A stretch of DNA of 5,150 nucleotides from Lentisphaerota bacterium (GTDB lineage Bacteria > Verrucomicrobiota > Kiritimatiellia > JAAZAB01), in contig JAIVGW010000059.1 in the NCBI GenBank assembly GCA_020201415.1, forward strand, positions 1 to 5,150, in the 5' to 3' direction. Every line of letters starts with the position of its first letter. The stretch's first letter is position 1. Made by a program: the position numbers and the translations under genes. Under the pieces are notes generated by a model. That model had not been told where the DNA came from and made no database searches. It saw nothing but the letters and a program-made list of their open reading frames with translations. Below are positions 4,592-5,150 of the stretch, in pieces.

Positions 4592-5150
4592 CCGAAAGCT
4601 TATTATTAGTCGCAAGTGACGCTATGTCAGGAATCAAGGGCGATGTGATATTGCCGGCATATTGGACGGTGTTTGCGCCGTTTCGGCGCAGTGATCCCGC
4701 CGTCGCCGATGAAAATTTGCGCAGGGTGCCGGATCAACTGGTGGTGAATGGGGCTAAGATATTGCCGCGAAAGGTCACCCCGTTGCGCGGCCAGTTTGAT
4801 TTTCAGGAGATGTTTGGCGGGCCGCCGGACAATCTGGAAAAGACGGCGTATGTCTACCTGGTATTGCAGGCGGACCGGGCCGGCGAAGCGACTTTGGGAC
4901 TGGGCTGGGACTGTTGGCTGGATGCCTGGTTGAACGGCCAGCCGCTGCTGGAAAAGCCGGAGGCCAATGATTCCAATTACCCGCCGACGGTGGCCGATCG
5001 TCTGCTGACGGTCGCGTTGGAGCAGGGTGAAAACATCTTGGTATTGCGTTATGTCAGCGGTTTGGGGCCGCCGATATTGGCGGTGGCCGGTCCGCAAGAA
5101 TTACGGACCGGTGACTTCCGGTGCATTGCTGATGATATGCTGCTTAAAGA
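4588..5150 (+). CDS. Partial protein with galactose-binding-like beta-sandwich domain; exact function unknown
   Basis: The frame is open from GTG at 4588 to the right edge (187 codons, no stop). The start overlaps the isomerase stop (GTGA), with AAGGAG (4577-4582) five bases upstream, suggesting translational coupling. An ATG at 4624 is possible but has no ribosome binding site. Seen: WTVFAPFRRSDP (26-37), RVPDQLVVNGAKILPR (46-61), FDFQEMFGG (70-78), then alternating strands with GLGWDCWLDAWLNGQPLL (104-121) and LTVALEQGENILVLRYVSG (140-158). The pattern 'G-x-D-x-W-x-x-x-W-L-N-G ... L-x-x-G-x-N-x-L-x-L' is typical of the jelly-roll accessory domains of glycoside hydrolases and related secreted proteins. 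No clear signal peptide is visible. The catalytic or main part would lie beyond the window, so I cannot say whether it is an enzyme. A long reverse-strand frame opposite it (4627-5097) shows no family features. Confidence 0.7.
   Translation, partial: MTESLLLVASDAMSGIKGDVILPAYWTVFAPFRRSDPAVADENLRRVPDQLVVNGAKILPRKVTPLRGQFDFQEMFGGPPDNLEKTAYVYLVLQADRAGEATLGLGWDCWLDAWLNGQPLLEKPEANDSNYPPTVADRLLTVALEQGENILVLRYVSGLGPPILAVAGPQELRTGDFRCIADDMLLK

Noticed and set aside
4627..5097. 156-residue open frame on the minus strand
   Set aside because: It is antisense to the beta-sandwich protein, whose plus-strand frame has coherent strands and a coupled start; the reverse frame is Gln/Arg/His-rich without motifs.
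1..5150. CRISPR array, tRNA or rRNA genes, toxin-antitoxin pair, phage genes
   Set aside because: I found no regularly spaced repeats, no cloverleaf-like sequence and no matching protein features on either strand.

Overview
The window looks like a chromosomal stretch from a Gram-negative-type bacterium. A PVC-superphylum lineage (Kiritimatiellota, Lentisphaerota or Verrucomicrobiota) is my best guess. That rests on three weak signs: a carbohydrate-active beta-sandwich protein of the style common there, a lipoprotein cyclophilin, and a GCGGTG-TCGAGC-CACCGC palindrome that I associate with dispersed repeats in such genomes. No rRNA or marker gene fixes the taxonomy.

Layout: (1) Positions 1-136, minus strand: the first 45 codons of a membrane sugar-1-phosphate transferase of the WecA/TagO/MraY type, with a good promoter (157-185) overlapped by a palindrome. 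(2) Positions 191-1160: a mobile unit of about 970 bp bounded by 22-bp inverted repeats. It carries a REP-associated tyrosine transposase (RAYT) gene whose HUH/Tyr catalytic domain is open, but whose C-terminal helical region lies in another frame and appears to have lost an internal segment. (3) Positions 1232-2041: a class I DhnA-family aldolase, closest in motifs to 2-amino-3,7-dideoxy-D-threo-hept-6-ulosonate (ADH) synthase, followed by a perfect 10-bp hairpin (terminator-like). (4) Positions 2133-3752: prfC, peptide chain release factor 3. (5) Positions 3753-3859: a spacer with a palindromic repeat-like segment. (6) Positions 3860-4591: a cyclophilin-type peptidyl-prolyl isomerase with a lipoprotein signal peptide, best started at a TTG. 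(7) From 4588 to the right edge: the start of a protein with a galactose-binding-like beta-sandwich domain, overlapping the isomerase stop codon by a GTGA.

The RAYT unit sits between two divergent genes. It ends a few bases from a candidate promoter on each side, so it may have inserted in the intergenic space without breaking either gene. The isomerase and the carbohydrate protein look translationally coupled. The aldolase is separated from prfC by the hairpin. Most of the window is housekeeping. I see no convincing new biological system; the points most worth a second look are the RAYT unit with its long inverted repeats, the two alternative starts of the cyclophilin (lipid-anchored versus cytoplasmic), and paired palindromes upstream of the aldolase.
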